From Lachnospiraceae bacterium MD308 (GTDB lineage Bacteria; Bacillota; Clostridia; Lachnospirales; Lachnospiraceae), in contig KE159795.1 in the NCBI GenBank assembly GCA_000403475.2, positions 2,301,357-2,365,356 of the forward strand: a DNA stretch of 64,000 bases, in the 5' to 3' direction. Shown here piece after piece: positions 17,722 to 26,182 of the stretch. The first letter of the stretch is position 1. Each line of letters starts with the position of its first letter. A model generated the notes under the pieces. That model worked only from the letters and a program-made list of their open reading frames with translations, ran no database searches and was not told the DNA's origin. Made by a program: the position numbers and the translations under genes.

Positions 17722-18669
17722 ATGGTCAAATCAATGAATGCTGCAATTGCAGGTCTTAAAGCGCATCAGACAAGATTGGATGTAATAGGAAATAATATTG
17801 CGAACGTAAATACGTGGGGATATAAGTCAAGATCAACGAACTTTCAGGATTCCGTGTATACGAACGTTATGAACGGGCAGGCCGGAGAAGTGAGGACAGG
17901 AAGCCTTGGAGGTATCAACGTATCCCAGCTTGGTTATGGTTCCGTAGTAAGTTCGATCAGTACGAATTTCGGAACCTCGAATGGTCAGTATACAGGAAAT
18001 GAATTAGACTGTATGGTTGACGGACCTGGATTTTTAATCGTGGGAGCTTACCGGGATCAGGCGGTTGCGGCTGACCCGGATACCGGCGAGGTGAATCTGG
18101 CAAGAGAAGGATTGTATCTTTCGCGAGTTGGAATCCTGAGACCGGATGCGAATGGTTTCCTTGTAGACGACAGTGGTAACTATGTATATGGTTACGCACC
18201 CAGCGGGGAAGTAGACGAGAATGGAAAAGAGCTTATGAACCTTGGCGAGCTTAAGCCTATAAGGATTCCGTATGTGACGGACGAGAACAATGTACCGATT
18301 GAACCGAATGAGCTCTATGCAATCTCAACGTGGCGTATCGGTACAGACGGTACGGTTGTAGGTACTGATAAGGATGGCGTGCCGCATACGATCGGCCAGA
18401 TAGCAGTTGCATCCGTAGAGAACCCGAACGGTCTTAATCAGAAATCAGGTTACTATTATGAAATCGGGAATAACACGGGAAGAGTTATCGGTATGCGTGC
18501 AACGGATGCCACGGGAATGATCAGAAGCGGTTTCCTTGAGATGTCCAATACAGACCTTGCTTTGGACTTTGCGACGATGATTACGACTGAGCGTGGATAT
18601 CAGGCCAATACCAAGATTATTACAGTAACGGACGAAATACTTGAACAGCTTGTAAATATGAAGCGTTAG
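17722..18669 (+). CDS. flgE: Flagellar hook protein FlgE
   Basis: 315 aa from the ATG at 17722, behind AAAGGAAG; the reading frame is open further upstream but without a start signal. The N-terminal axial motif is clear (GLKAHQTRLDVIGNNIANVN) and the C-terminal helix reads DFATMITTERGYQANTKIIT. It is shorter than many FlgE proteins and contains one outer beta domain. The call of hook rather than distal rod rests on position after flgD and TIGR02530. Confidence 0.88.
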   Translation: MVKSMNAAIAGLKAHQTRLDVIGNNIANVNTWGYKSRSTNFQDSVYTNVMNGQAGEVRTGSLGGINVSQLGYGSVVSSISTNFGTSNGQYTGNELDCMVDGPGFLIVGAYRDQAVAADPDTGEVNLAREGLYLSRVGILRPDANGFLVDDSGNYVYGYAPSGEVDENGKELMNLGELKPIRIPYVTDENNVPIEPNELYAISTWRIGTDGTVVGTDKDGVPHTIGQIAVASVENPNGLNQKSGYYYEIGNNTGRVIGMRATDATGMIRSGFLEMSNTDLALDFATMITTERGYQANTKIITVTDEILEQLVNMKR

Positions 18670-18702
18670 TGTAAATACATAAGCAATTGAAGAAGGCAGG
18701 AT

Positions 18703-18731
18703 AAGGCATCTGCTGTTATGGCAGATGCCTT
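18703..18731 (+). repeat. Intra-operon hairpin before swrD
   Basis: A perfect 11-bp stem (AAGGCATCTGC / GCAGATGCCTT) with a 7-nt loop ends about 5 bases before the swrD ribosome site at 18736. There is no T-run, so it is not a standard terminator. It may set mRNA processing, stability or access to the ribosome site. Confidence 0.7.
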
Positions 18732-18749
18732 CGGACAGGAGGTTTCGGT

Positions 18750-18950
18750 TTGATTATATTAACAAAACTGAATGGCGAATGCGTTACAGTAAACAACAGA
18801 CAGATTGAATATATAGAGCAGATACCCGAGTCGAAGATTACAATGATGAACGGAAGGTATCATATCGTCAGAGAAAGCCCGCAGGAGATTATAGAAAAGG
18901 TCACTCAGTTTAATCAGGAAATTGTAAGCGGGATAAAGGTGGAGGTGTAA
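18750..18950 (+). CDS. swrD: Flagellar protein SwrD/FlbD family
   Basis: 66 aa from a TTG start at 18750 that follows AGGAGG with a spacing of 8. It has the family pattern MIILTKLNGECVTVNNRQIE at the N-terminus, followed by IPESKITMMNGRYHIVRESP. In Bacillus SwrD raises flagellar torque, probably through the stators. Here it stands directly before motA-motB, which agrees with that role. It is short and cytoplasmic. Confidence 0.93.
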   Translation: MIILTKLNGECVTVNNRQIEYIEQIPESKITMMNGRYHIVRESPQEIIEKVTQFNQEIVSGIKVEV

Positions 18951-18957
18951 TTACAGT

Positions 18958-19776
18958 ATGGATCCGACAACAATTATAGGAATAGTCGCCGGTTTTGGAT
19001 TTATCTTATTCGGAATCATGTCAGGTGGAGAACTTGCAAACTTCTGGGATCCGGGAAGCGTTCTCATTGTAATAGGCGGTACGTTCAGTGCCGTTATTGC
19101 AAGTTTCCCTCTTGACAAGTTGAAAAAGATGGGAAAGCACATGACAAAGCTGATTTCAGGTAAGAAATTTCAGCCGGAACCGGTCATTGAAACGATCATT
19201 GAATTTGCACAGATGGCGAGAAAGGATGGACTTCTTGTTCTGGAAGAAAAGGCGAATGAACTGGAGGATCCGTTCTTTAAAAAAGGTATTCTTCTGGTTG
19301 TAGATGCGATGGAGGCAGAAAAGGTCCGGGAAATTCTGGAGAATGAAGTCGGAAGCATGATTGAACGTCATGACGGCGAAGTGGCGATTTATGATAAGGC
19401 TTCGAGCTATGCGCCTGCGTTCGGTATGATCGGTACTCTGGTCGGACTTGTTAACATGCTGAAATCTATGGATTTGTCATCAGGTTCTTCCAGTAACCTT
19501 GGTGTCAGTATGGCGACGGCGTTGGTTACAACCTTCTACGGATGTATCCTGGCCAACCTGCTATTTGGACCAATTGCGAAGAAATTACGTATCCGTAACG
19601 ATGAAGAGGTAATATACAAACAGGTTATAATTGAAGGTGTTGTCGGTATTCAGGCCGGAGATAATCCGAAAGTTTTGAAAGAGAAATTAGTATCTCTCCT
19701 TCATCAGACGAATCAGCAGAAAATCCTGAATGGTGAAGAAGGCGGCGGCGGAAAATCCAAAAAGTCTAAGAAATAG
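18958..19776 (+). CDS. motA: Flagellar motor stator protein MotA
   Basis: 272 aa. It has four membrane segments (about 5-22, 32-50, 150-170 and 180-200), a cytoplasmic loop with the FliG-facing charged residues, and the conserved YAPAFGMIGTLVGLVNML stretch that contains the channel Pro/Thr region. With MotB it forms the proton (or sodium) channel that drives rotation. It lies 7 bp after swrD. Its place inside the operon, before fliM, is the position where fliL is found in Bacillus. Confidence 0.96.
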   Translation: MDPTTIIGIVAGFGFILFGIMSGGELANFWDPGSVLIVIGGTFSAVIASFPLDKLKKMGKHMTKLISGKKFQPEPVIETIIEFAQMARKDGLLVLEEKANELEDPFFKKGILLVVDAMEAEKVREILENEVGSMIERHDGEVAIYDKASSYAPAFGMIGTLVGLVNMLKSMDLSSGSSSNLGVSMATALVTTFYGCILANLLFGPIAKKLRIRNDEEVIYKQVIIEGVVGIQAGDNPKVLKEKLVSLLHQTNQQKILNGEEGGGGKSKKSKK

Positions 19777-19798
19777 TAAACAGTTGGAGTGAGTATAA

Positions 19799-20659
19799 AT
19801 GAAAAAGAGAAATAAGGCACCGGAAGAAGGTTCTTCCTGGATGGATACATATGGTGATATGGTTACTCTGCTTTTGTGTTTTTTCGTACTGTTATATTCC
19901 ATATCATCTGTAGACCAGGTAAAATGGGAAAATCTTGTTAAGAGTTTAAATCCCGATGCGGCAAAGGAAGTATCGCAGCTTGTCACTACGGAGACCCAGC
20001 CAGGTGATGATGACGTGCCGGGAACGACTGAGCTTCCAAAGGACACCAATCGGGATGCGATTTACGAAGACGATCTGAACGACCCTAAGGAGAACACCGG
20101 AAGAAGCCCGGAGGAGCAGGAAGCATTGGATGAGCAGTTTGAATCTCTCTATGAGCAGCTGCAGGATTTGAAAGAACTTGCAGAAGATGCCTCAGAAGTT
20201 GAAATTGCTAAAGGAGACGGGTATACATTTATTACATTTCGTGATAAAGTATTCTTTGACGGCGACGATTGGGTGATGCGGGACGATGGTAAAAAAATGA
20301 TAGACCGTTTCGCGGAGATAATTAAGCCAAGTGCGAAGGCAATTGAGCAGATCCAGATTATCGGCCATACTTCCCAGGGAAGTCCGGATAGGAAGAATAA
20401 TATCAACACGGACCGTGAGTTGTCGGCAATGCGGAGCGCGGTTGTAACGGCTTATCTGCAGAAAAAGAAAGTAATTGCCGGCGACAGGCTATATAGCTCG
20501 GCGTTTGGGCAGCACCGTCCGATTGCGTCGTTTGATACCCCCGAGGATCGGGCAAAAAACCGTAGAGTAGAGCTTCTGATTACCAAGACCGGTAATATAG
20601 AGAATCAGCTTGACAGATATTATAAACAGGTATACGGCGATACTGCTACTACTGAATAG
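19799..20659 (+). CDS. motB: Flagellar motor stator protein MotB
   Basis: 286 aa. A short cytoplasmic start leads into the single membrane helix (DTYGDMVTLLLCFFVLLYSI) with the essential ion-carrying Asp20. An acidic linker and plug region (about 60-120) is followed by the OmpA/MotB peptidoglycan-binding domain (about 140-275), with QIIGHTSQGSP and DRARNRR-like (DRAKNRRVE) motifs. It anchors the stator to the wall. Confidence 0.96.
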   Translation: MKKRNKAPEEGSSWMDTYGDMVTLLLCFFVLLYSISSVDQVKWENLVKSLNPDAAKEVSQLVTTETQPGDDDVPGTTELPKDTNRDAIYEDDLNDPKENTGRSPEEQEALDEQFESLYEQLQDLKELAEDASEVEIAKGDGYTFITFRDKVFFDGDDWVMRDDGKKMIDRFAEIIKPSAKAIEQIQIIGHTSQGSPDRKNNINTDRELSAMRSAVVTAYLQKKKVIAGDRLYSSAFGQHRPIASFDTPEDRAKNRRVELLITKTGNIENQLDRYYKQVYGDTATTE

Positions 20660-20677
20660 AAGGAAATGTGAATCATT

Positions 20678-21727
20678 ATGTCAGACGTATTATCACAAAG
20701 CCAGATAGACATGCTGTTGAATTCCATGAGGGAAGGTAATTCAGGAGCTGACAAACAGGAAGAAAAGAAAGAAAAAGAATATAAGAAGTATGATTTTTAC
20801 AGCCCTAAGAAGTTCACAAGGGAAAGATTAAAGATTCTTAAAGGTATTCATGATAATTATTGCAGAATCATTGTATCGCAGCTTAATGGAATTTTGCGTA
20901 TGAACTGTGAGATTGAGGTGATCTCTGTAGAGGAACAGCGTTATCATGAGTTTGGAAATTCTATGGGCGAGAATGATGTCATGGTAATTTTGTATATGAA
21001 ACTTCCGGATGATTCAAAGAATCCTCCGATTGTGTTTCATATCAGCCAGCTTCTTGTGACGAATATGATCGACAGAATGTTAGGCGGCGAAGGGGACAGT
21101 TCGGAGTTGGCGGTAGAATATACCTACACGGACATAGAATTAGCGCTTTATGAGCGTTTGCTTGGATACTTTTTGGGGGCGATCAAGGATTCGTGGAAGA
21201 ATTATATCAGTCTGTCTGTAGAGCGCAGAAGACTCGAACAGTCGCCAAGTATGTTCCAGGAAATTGGCATGGACGAAACGATAGTGATTATCATGCTGGA
21301 GATGAAGATTCCGAATGCAAGCGGATACATCAGTATCTGTATTCCGGGTAATCTTCTGTCGAATATATTCTCAATTATGGATAAGAGGCGTAATGTTGAA
21401 AATGCTTATGATAACGGCATTGCAAACGGCAGAGAGATTATTATGGAGAAGCTCAAGACCTCTGCGCTTGACATGAGAGTGCAGCTTGGCACAGCGAAAT
21501 TAAACTTCCGGGATGTCTATGGACTTAAGGTGGACGATGTTATTGACCTGAACAAGAGCAAGAATTCTGATGTGAGGGTATACGTTGCAGGTCAGCCATG
21601 GTTTGATGCAAAACTTGGCGTACATAAAAACAGCGTTGCCGTAAAGCTGGATGAAAGACTTGAAAAGGAAGAAGTCGAGCCGGGTGAAGTCGGGGAACAG
21701 CCCGCAGAAGAAGTAACGGCTGAGTAA
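20678..21727 (+). CDS. fliM: Flagellar motor switch protein FliM
   Basis: 349 aa. The N-terminal CheY-P-binding motif is present (LSQSQIDMLLNSM, about 5-17). The middle CheC-like domain includes RMLGGEGDS and the GG pair used for FliG contact. A C-terminal FliN-like domain (about 265-335) and an acidic tail follow. FliM receives CheY-P and changes the direction of rotation. A small hairpin (CAGTGG / CCACTG, 21732-21749) follows the stop, before cheY. Confidence 0.96.
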   Translation: MSDVLSQSQIDMLLNSMREGNSGADKQEEKKEKEYKKYDFYSPKKFTRERLKILKGIHDNYCRIIVSQLNGILRMNCEIEVISVEEQRYHEFGNSMGENDVMVILYMKLPDDSKNPPIVFHISQLLVTNMIDRMLGGEGDSSELAVEYTYTDIELALYERLLGYFLGAIKDSWKNYISLSVERRRLEQSPSMFQEIGMDETIVIIMLEMKIPNASGYISICIPGNLLSNIFSIMDKRRNVENAYDNGIANGREIIMEKLKTSALDMRVQLGTAKLNFRDVYGLKVDDVIDLNKSKNSDVRVYVAGQPWFDAKLGVHKNSVAVKLDERLEKEEVEPGEVGEQPAEEVTAE

Positions 21728-21788
21728 GTACCAGTGGAAAAGGCCACTGTTACAATATATTAAGAAAAACAAAGAGAGAGGTGCTGAA

Positions 21789-22151
21789 ATGGCTAAAATA
21801 ATGGTAGTTGATGACGCGGCATTTATGCGGATGATGGTTAAGAATGCGCTTGCGCAGGGTGGATATACGGATGTGATCGAGGCTACGGACGGTCAGGACG
21901 CTGTAAAGATATACGGCGAGCAGAATCCGGATTTAGTTTTGATGGATATCACAATGCCGAATATGGATGGATTAGAAGCGCTTAAGAAGATCAAGGAGAT
22001 GGACAGCAATTCACAGGTCGTAATGTGTTCTGCAATGGGGCAGGAAAGTATGGTTATCGAGGCTATTAAGTCTGGTGCTAAGGATTTTATCGTGAAACCG
22101 TTCAAACCGGAGAGAATTCTTAAGACAGTAACCGGCCTCTTAGAAAAGTAG
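21789..22151 (+). CDS. cheY: Chemotaxis response regulator CheY
   Basis: 120 aa, a single receiver domain. Asp8/Asp9 (VVDDAA) and phospho-acceptor Asp53 (LMDITMP) are in place, as are the conserved Ser/Thr (VMCSAMG) and Lys (IVKPF). Phosphorylated by CheA, it binds FliM and possibly the FliY linker motifs. It lies in the fla operon between fliM and flgC, with GAGAGAGGTGC before the ATG. Confidence 0.97.
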   Translation: MAKIMVVDDAAFMRMMVKNALAQGGYTDVIEATDGQDAVKIYGEQNPDLVLMDITMPNMDGLEALKKIKEMDSNSQVVMCSAMGQESMVIEAIKSGAKDFIVKPFKPERILKTVTGLLEK

Positions 22152-22162
22152 GAGGAAAAGGC

Positions 22163-22609
22163 ATGGCTTTTTTAAGTTCATTGGATATTAGTGCGTCGGG
22201 TATGACAGCACAACGTCTGCGGCTTGATGTCGCAGCGCAGAATATTTCTAATATTGAGACGACAAGGACAGAAGAAGGCGAGACTTACCGCAGGAAAGTG
22301 GTAAGGTTTCAGGCTGAAGAAGAATCTTTTAGTTCTGTGCTGCGTCGTACCAGAAACGCAGGGCGCTCCGGGGAGCGCAACGGCGGAGTAATTGTGACAG
22401 AGATTGCCGAGGACCAGACGGATTTGAAGATGGTGTTCAATCCGGAACATCCCGATGCGGATGAAAATGGTTATGTAGCAATGCCCAATGTGGATTTGAT
22501 TAAGGAAACTACGGACAGTATGGCGGCAACCCATTCTTATAATGCGAATATTACTGCGTTTAATGCAATTAAGCTTATGGCTCAAAAGGCCCTTGAAATT
22601 GGTCAGTAA
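22163..22609 (+). CDS. flgC: Flagellar basal-body rod protein FlgC
   Basis: 148 aa. The N-terminal rod motif is clear (SSLDISASGMTAQRLRLDVA, then NISNIETTRTEEGETYRRK) and the C-terminal helix reads THSYNANITAFNAIKLMAQK. It is a proximal rod subunit. It is out of place: flgB and fliE are at 9378-10094 with no flgC between them, and this is the only copy in the window. It begins behind AGGAGG, 11 bp after cheY. Confidence 0.93.
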   Translation: MAFLSSLDISASGMTAQRLRLDVAAQNISNIETTRTEEGETYRRKVVRFQAEEESFSSVLRRTRNAGRSGERNGGVIVTEIAEDQTDLKMVFNPEHPDADENGYVAMPNVDLIKETTDSMAATHSYNANITAFNAIKLMAQKALEIGQ

Positions 22610-22653
22610 CAGCGTGAAGGGACCGGATGATGCCGGAAAGAGGGATAAGAAAT

Positions 22654-24060
22654 ATGGATACTTACAATTTAAGCAATATGGAAATTGACGCCGTTGGCGA
22701 AATCCTTAATATAAGTCTTGGAGCCTCTGCAACTGCTGTTTCGACCATGCTGGATACCAGGGTTGATATTACAACTCCGGTGGTTAAGGTAAAGCATAAG
22801 GATGAATTCGAATTTGCAAGTATTGAACCGGCAGTAGGAGTGCAGATTGGTTACGTGGAAGGGCTTGACGGAAGTAACATCATGTTGCTCAAACGCATTG
22901 ATGTTAAAGTAATTGTTGAGCTTTTGATGGGGATGGAGATTCCGGATGAACAGTTTGAGCTGGACGAGATGAATATCAGCGCAATCTGTGAGGTTATGAA
23001 CCAGATGATGGGAGCTTCTGCGACCGCTTTATCTGAGCTTCTTTCCAGAAGAGTTGACATCTCTACACCCGTTTCGTTTGAAGTGGAGAGTCCGGAGCAA
23101 TTTAAAGAAAAGTATTTTGCAGAGAACGACCAGATGGTAGTTATCAGGTTCAACCTGATGATCGCGGATAAAATGGAAAGTGAATTTCTAAATTTGATGC
23201 CTATCAGTCTGGCAAAAGATCTTGTATCAGGGTTCTTTCCGGACGGACTTTCAGGGGGGGAGAGTGCGCCAGCACCAGAACCGGCACCAGCGCCGTCCCC
23301 GGCTCCGCAGCCGCAGCCTTCTGCAGTGTCAGACGGCGGGGAAAACAGGACGATGTCGCAGGAAGAGATTGAGAGAATGCTTCAGGGAGGGGCAGGGGAT
23401 ACTGCAAGTGCACCGGCTCCGGAGCCGGCACCGGCACCGTCGGGAAGTGACGGCGGCGTAATGTCACAGGAGGCAATTGAGCAGATGCTTCAGGGCGGCA
23501 TACCAGGGGACAATGCATCAGCAGCTCCGCCGGTACAGCAGGAGCAGCCGCAACCGCAGCCATCAGCGCAGCAGCCAGTTATGCAGCCGCAGGCACAGGT
23601 TCCGGCACAGCCTCAGATGCCGCAGGCGCCTGTATATATGCAGCCTCAGATGGATCCGGCAATCATGAATAATATGATGCAGATGATGGATATGATGCGT
23701 CAGTCTTTAGAACAGCAGCAACAGCAGATCCAGCAGCTCAGAGATGCATCGTCAGGACCTAAAAAGCTTAAAGTCCACACTGCTCCGCAGCCGAATCTGA
23801 ATGCAGATAATACTTCAGATGGAATGCTGGATGAAAACTTAGATATGATGATGGATGTTCCGATGGAACTTTCTGTAGAGATCGGAAGGACGACGAAGGT
23901 AGTCAGGGATATTCTGGAATTAAACAAAGGCTCACTGGTAGTATTGGATAAACTTGCCGGAGAGCAGGTTGATCTGTATGTCAACGGACAATGCATAGCG
24001 AAAGGCGACGTCGTTGTTGTGGAGGATAATTTCGGAATTCGAATTTCGGAGATTGTATAG
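22654..24060 (+). CDS. fliY: Flagellar motor switch phosphatase FliY (CheC-FliN fusion)
   Basis: 468 aa from the ATG at 22654; an in-frame ATG at 22627 is an equally possible start. Residues 1-195 form a CheC-type domain with both phosphatase motifs intact (E16-I-L-N19 and E113-V-M-N116). A long Pro/Ala/Gln-rich linker (about 205-380) carries two copies of a CheY-P-binding-like motif, MSQEEIERMLQGG (234-246) and MSQEAIEQMLQGG (270-282). The FliN/SpoA domain is at the C-terminus (about 395-465). It is a switch component that also dephosphorylates CheY-P. In Bacillus the motif is N-terminal and single. Confidence 0.94.
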   Translation: MDTYNLSNMEIDAVGEILNISLGASATAVSTMLDTRVDITTPVVKVKHKDEFEFASIEPAVGVQIGYVEGLDGSNIMLLKRIDVKVIVELLMGMEIPDEQFELDEMNISAICEVMNQMMGASATALSELLSRRVDISTPVSFEVESPEQFKEKYFAENDQMVVIRFNLMIADKMESEFLNLMPISLAKDLVSGFFPDGLSGGESAPAPEPAPAPSPAPQPQPSAVSDGGENRTMSQEEIERMLQGGAGDTASAPAPEPAPAPSGSDGGVMSQEAIEQMLQGGIPGDNASAAPPVQQEQPQPQPSAQQPVMQPQAQVPAQPQMPQAPVYMQPQMDPAIMNNMMQMMDMMRQSLEQQQQQIQQLRDASSGPKKLKVHTAPQPNLNADNTSDGMLDENLDMMMDVPMELSVEIGRTTKVVRDILELNKGSLVVLDKLAGEQVDLYVNGQCIAKGDVVVVEDNFGIRISEIV

Positions 24061-24093
24061 AGGGAAGATTAACTGAGAAGGGGAGAAGACTTT

Positions 24094-24450
24094 ATGCTGC
24101 AGAGTATATTGACGGCGATAGGTACGCTGCTGATTGTAGTCGCAATCTTATTTTTAACTTATATATGTACAAAATATATAGGAACAAAGATGAGTGTTGG
24201 AAGATATGCAGGAGGCAGTTCACGCTATGTCAGCGTTATTGACCAGACACTTTTGGGGCAGGAGTCTTCGATAGCTCTTGTAAAGATTTCCGGCAGGATA
24301 TTCCTGTTAGGAATAACCGGACAGAATGTTAATCTGCTGACAGAATTAAGAGAAGATGAATTGACAGAGCTTTCCGTTCCGGAAAGCACGAATTATGCAA
24401 GTGCAGCTTTTAAGGATGTAATAGAACGGCTGAAAGACAGGAAGAAGTAA
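24094..24450 (+). CDS. fliO: Flagellar biosynthesis protein FliO
   Basis: 118 aa. One N-terminal membrane helix (about 6-26, ILTAIGTLLIVVAILFLTYI) is followed by a FliO/FliZ beta domain with VSVIDQTLLGQESSIALVKI and GRIFLLGITGQNV. It helps assemble FliP into the export gate. It is short and lacks the longer periplasmic part of Bacillus FliZ. It sits between fliY and fliP, 3 bp from the latter. Confidence 0.9.
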   Translation: MLQSILTAIGTLLIVVAILFLTYICTKYIGTKMSVGRYAGGSSRYVSVIDQTLLGQESSIALVKISGRIFLLGITGQNVNLLTELREDELTELSVPESTNYASAAFKDVIERLKDRKK

Positions 24451-24453
24451 TTT

Positions 24454-25119
24454 ATGGATATTGAAAATAATAATTTAGTAAGCATTAACGGTGCAGAGGT
24501 TCCTACTTTGCAGATTCTCGTGATGTTAACAATTCTGATGATCCTGCCATCGCTCCTTATTATGATGACATCTTTTGTCAGGATTATCATTATTCTTTCT
24601 TTTACCAGAAATGCGATAGGAATCCAACAGACACCGCCGAATATGGTGCTAGTGGGGATGGCTCTGTTTTTGACGCTGTTTATTATGGATCCGATTATAA
24701 AGCAGGTGAATACGGAGGTTTACACTCCATATAAAAATGGTGAGATTACCCAGACGGAAGTATTTAAGCAGGCACAGGTGCCGCTTAAAGAATTTATGTT
24801 GAAGAATACGGAAACAAGTACATTGAATCTGTTCATAGATATGTCGGGGCAGGAGCTGGAGGAAAAGCCACAGGACTTGTCCCTTACTGTGATTATTCCG
24901 GCATTTATGACAAGTGAGCTAAAACGGGGATTTATTTCAGGGCTTCTTTTGTATATTCCATTTCTGCTGCTTGATATCATTGTGTCCAGTACCTTGATGT
25001 CCATGGGTATGATTATGCTTCCGCCGGCGACGATTGCGCTGCCTTTTAAGGTGCTGCTATTTGTATCGGTTGACGGATGGGAGTTGTTGTTCTCGTCAAT
25101 TGTGAAGAGTTTTAACTAG
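24454..25119 (+). CDS. fliP: Flagellar export gate protein FliP
   Basis: 221 aa. It has the family signatures MTSFVRIIIILSFTRNAIG and PPNMVLVGMALFLTLFIMDP in the first half, and the C-terminal DIIVSSTLMSMGMIMLPPAT. Four membrane segments are visible. There is no cleavable signal peptide of the long type seen in enterobacteria. FliP forms the ring of the export channel with FliQ and FliR. Confidence 0.96.
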   Translation: MDIENNNLVSINGAEVPTLQILVMLTILMILPSLLIMMTSFVRIIIILSFTRNAIGIQQTPPNMVLVGMALFLTLFIMDPIIKQVNTEVYTPYKNGEITQTEVFKQAQVPLKEFMLKNTETSTLNLFIDMSGQELEEKPQDLSLTVIIPAFMTSELKRGFISGLLLYIPFLLLDIIVSSTLMSMGMIMLPPATIALPFKVLLFVSVDGWELLFSSIVKSFN

Positions 25120-25133
25120 CGGGGAGAGGTTGT

Positions 25134-25394
25134 ATGACTACATCAGAGATTACAGATGTAATGTACCAGTTGTTTGTCCTTGCGGCACAGCTTGCAGGGC
25201 CGGTTCTGATTATCAGTATGATGGTCGGAATCGTTATATCAATCATTCAGGCGGCGACGCAGATTCATGAGCAGACGTTGACGTTCCTCCCAAAGCTGGT
25301 TGTGATTGGCGTAATTCTGGTAATAAACGGAAGCAATATGTTAAGAGCGTTGCAGGATTTTACAAGGCAGATATTTGAAATGATTGCCAGATAG
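25134..25394 (+). CDS. fliQ: Flagellar export gate protein FliQ
   Basis: 86 aa with two membrane hairpin helices (about 14-38 and 50-72) and the typical IVISIIQAATQIHEQTLTFL loop sequence. It packs around FliP-FliR in the export gate. It lies 14 bp after fliP and 8 bp before fliR. Confidence 0.96.
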   Translation: MTTSEITDVMYQLFVLAAQLAGPVLIISMMVGIVISIIQAATQIHEQTLTFLPKLVVIGVILVINGSNMLRALQDFTRQIFEMIAR

Positions 25395-25402
25395 GAGGAA
25401 AA

Positions 25403-26167
25403 ATGATACTGTTTTTCCTGATTCTTATGAGGATGTCAGGCTTTGTTTTCCTGAATCCGGTTATCGGCAGAAAAAATATCCCTGCTATGTTAAAGACCGG
25501 ACTTACTCTTGGGCTTTCCATTATTGTTTATTCTACGGCGCAGGCTCAGGGAGTAACCGTGGATTTTGATTCGGATTCTTCGCTGGTATTCGGATTTTCA
25601 TTGTTGAAAGAATTCGCGGTCGGCTATTTGTTTGGTTATGTGATGATATTGTTTGATATGGTGATGACGTATGCTGGAACGGTGATGGATTTTCAGATTG
25701 GAATCTCAATGGCGATGGTTTATGATCCGCAGACTGGTTCTCAGATAGCGTTGTCAGGAAATATTCTCCAGATTTTTTATTTACTTTTGTTTTTTGCTGT
25801 AGACGGGCATCTTGCATTGATTAAGATTGTCGCCACTTCAGGCGATGTAGTTCCTTACGGCGCAGCCGCTTTTTCGCAGGGTGCGGCGTGGATGATGGTG
25901 GATATATTTGCCCAGTGCGTTGTGCTTGCTATGAAGCTTGCATTTCCGCTTATAGCGTTTGAGTTTATTATGCAGATTGGCGTTGGAATTCTGACGAAGA
26001 TTACTCCGCAGATTAATCTGTTTGTATTGAGCATTCAGCTCAGGCTTGCAGTGGGATTTGCGCTTTTGGTATTTCTTGTTTCGCCTATAGGAAGTTTTTT
26101 GGGGAATGTAATCACAACAATGATGAGCAGTCTGGAAGATGTCTTAAGAGTGATGGCGGCAGGATAA
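25403..26167 (+). CDS. fliR: Flagellar export gate protein FliR
   Basis: 254 aa with about six membrane segments and the FliR pattern (MRMSGFVFLNPVIG near the start, KEFAVGYLFGYVMIL, and the C-terminal ITPQINLFVLSIQLRLAVGF). It begins within a GGAGGAAAA-led ATG. FliR closes the FliP-FliQ channel. Confidence 0.95.
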   Translation: MILFFLILMRMSGFVFLNPVIGRKNIPAMLKTGLTLGLSIIVYSTAQAQGVTVDFDSDSSLVFGFSLLKEFAVGYLFGYVMILFDMVMTYAGTVMDFQIGISMAMVYDPQTGSQIALSGNILQIFYLLLFFAVDGHLALIKIVATSGDVVPYGAAAFSQGAAWMMVDIFAQCVVLAMKLAFPLIAFEFIMQIGVGILTKITPQINLFVLSIQLRLAVGFALLVFLVSPIGSFLGNVITTMMSSLEDVLRVMAAG

Positions 26168-26182
26168 AGGATGTGAGATTAA

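Noticed and set aside
23260-23640. GC-rich repeats in fliY as a separate repeat element
   Set aside because: They encode the Pro/Ala/Gln linker and do not extend past the reading frame.
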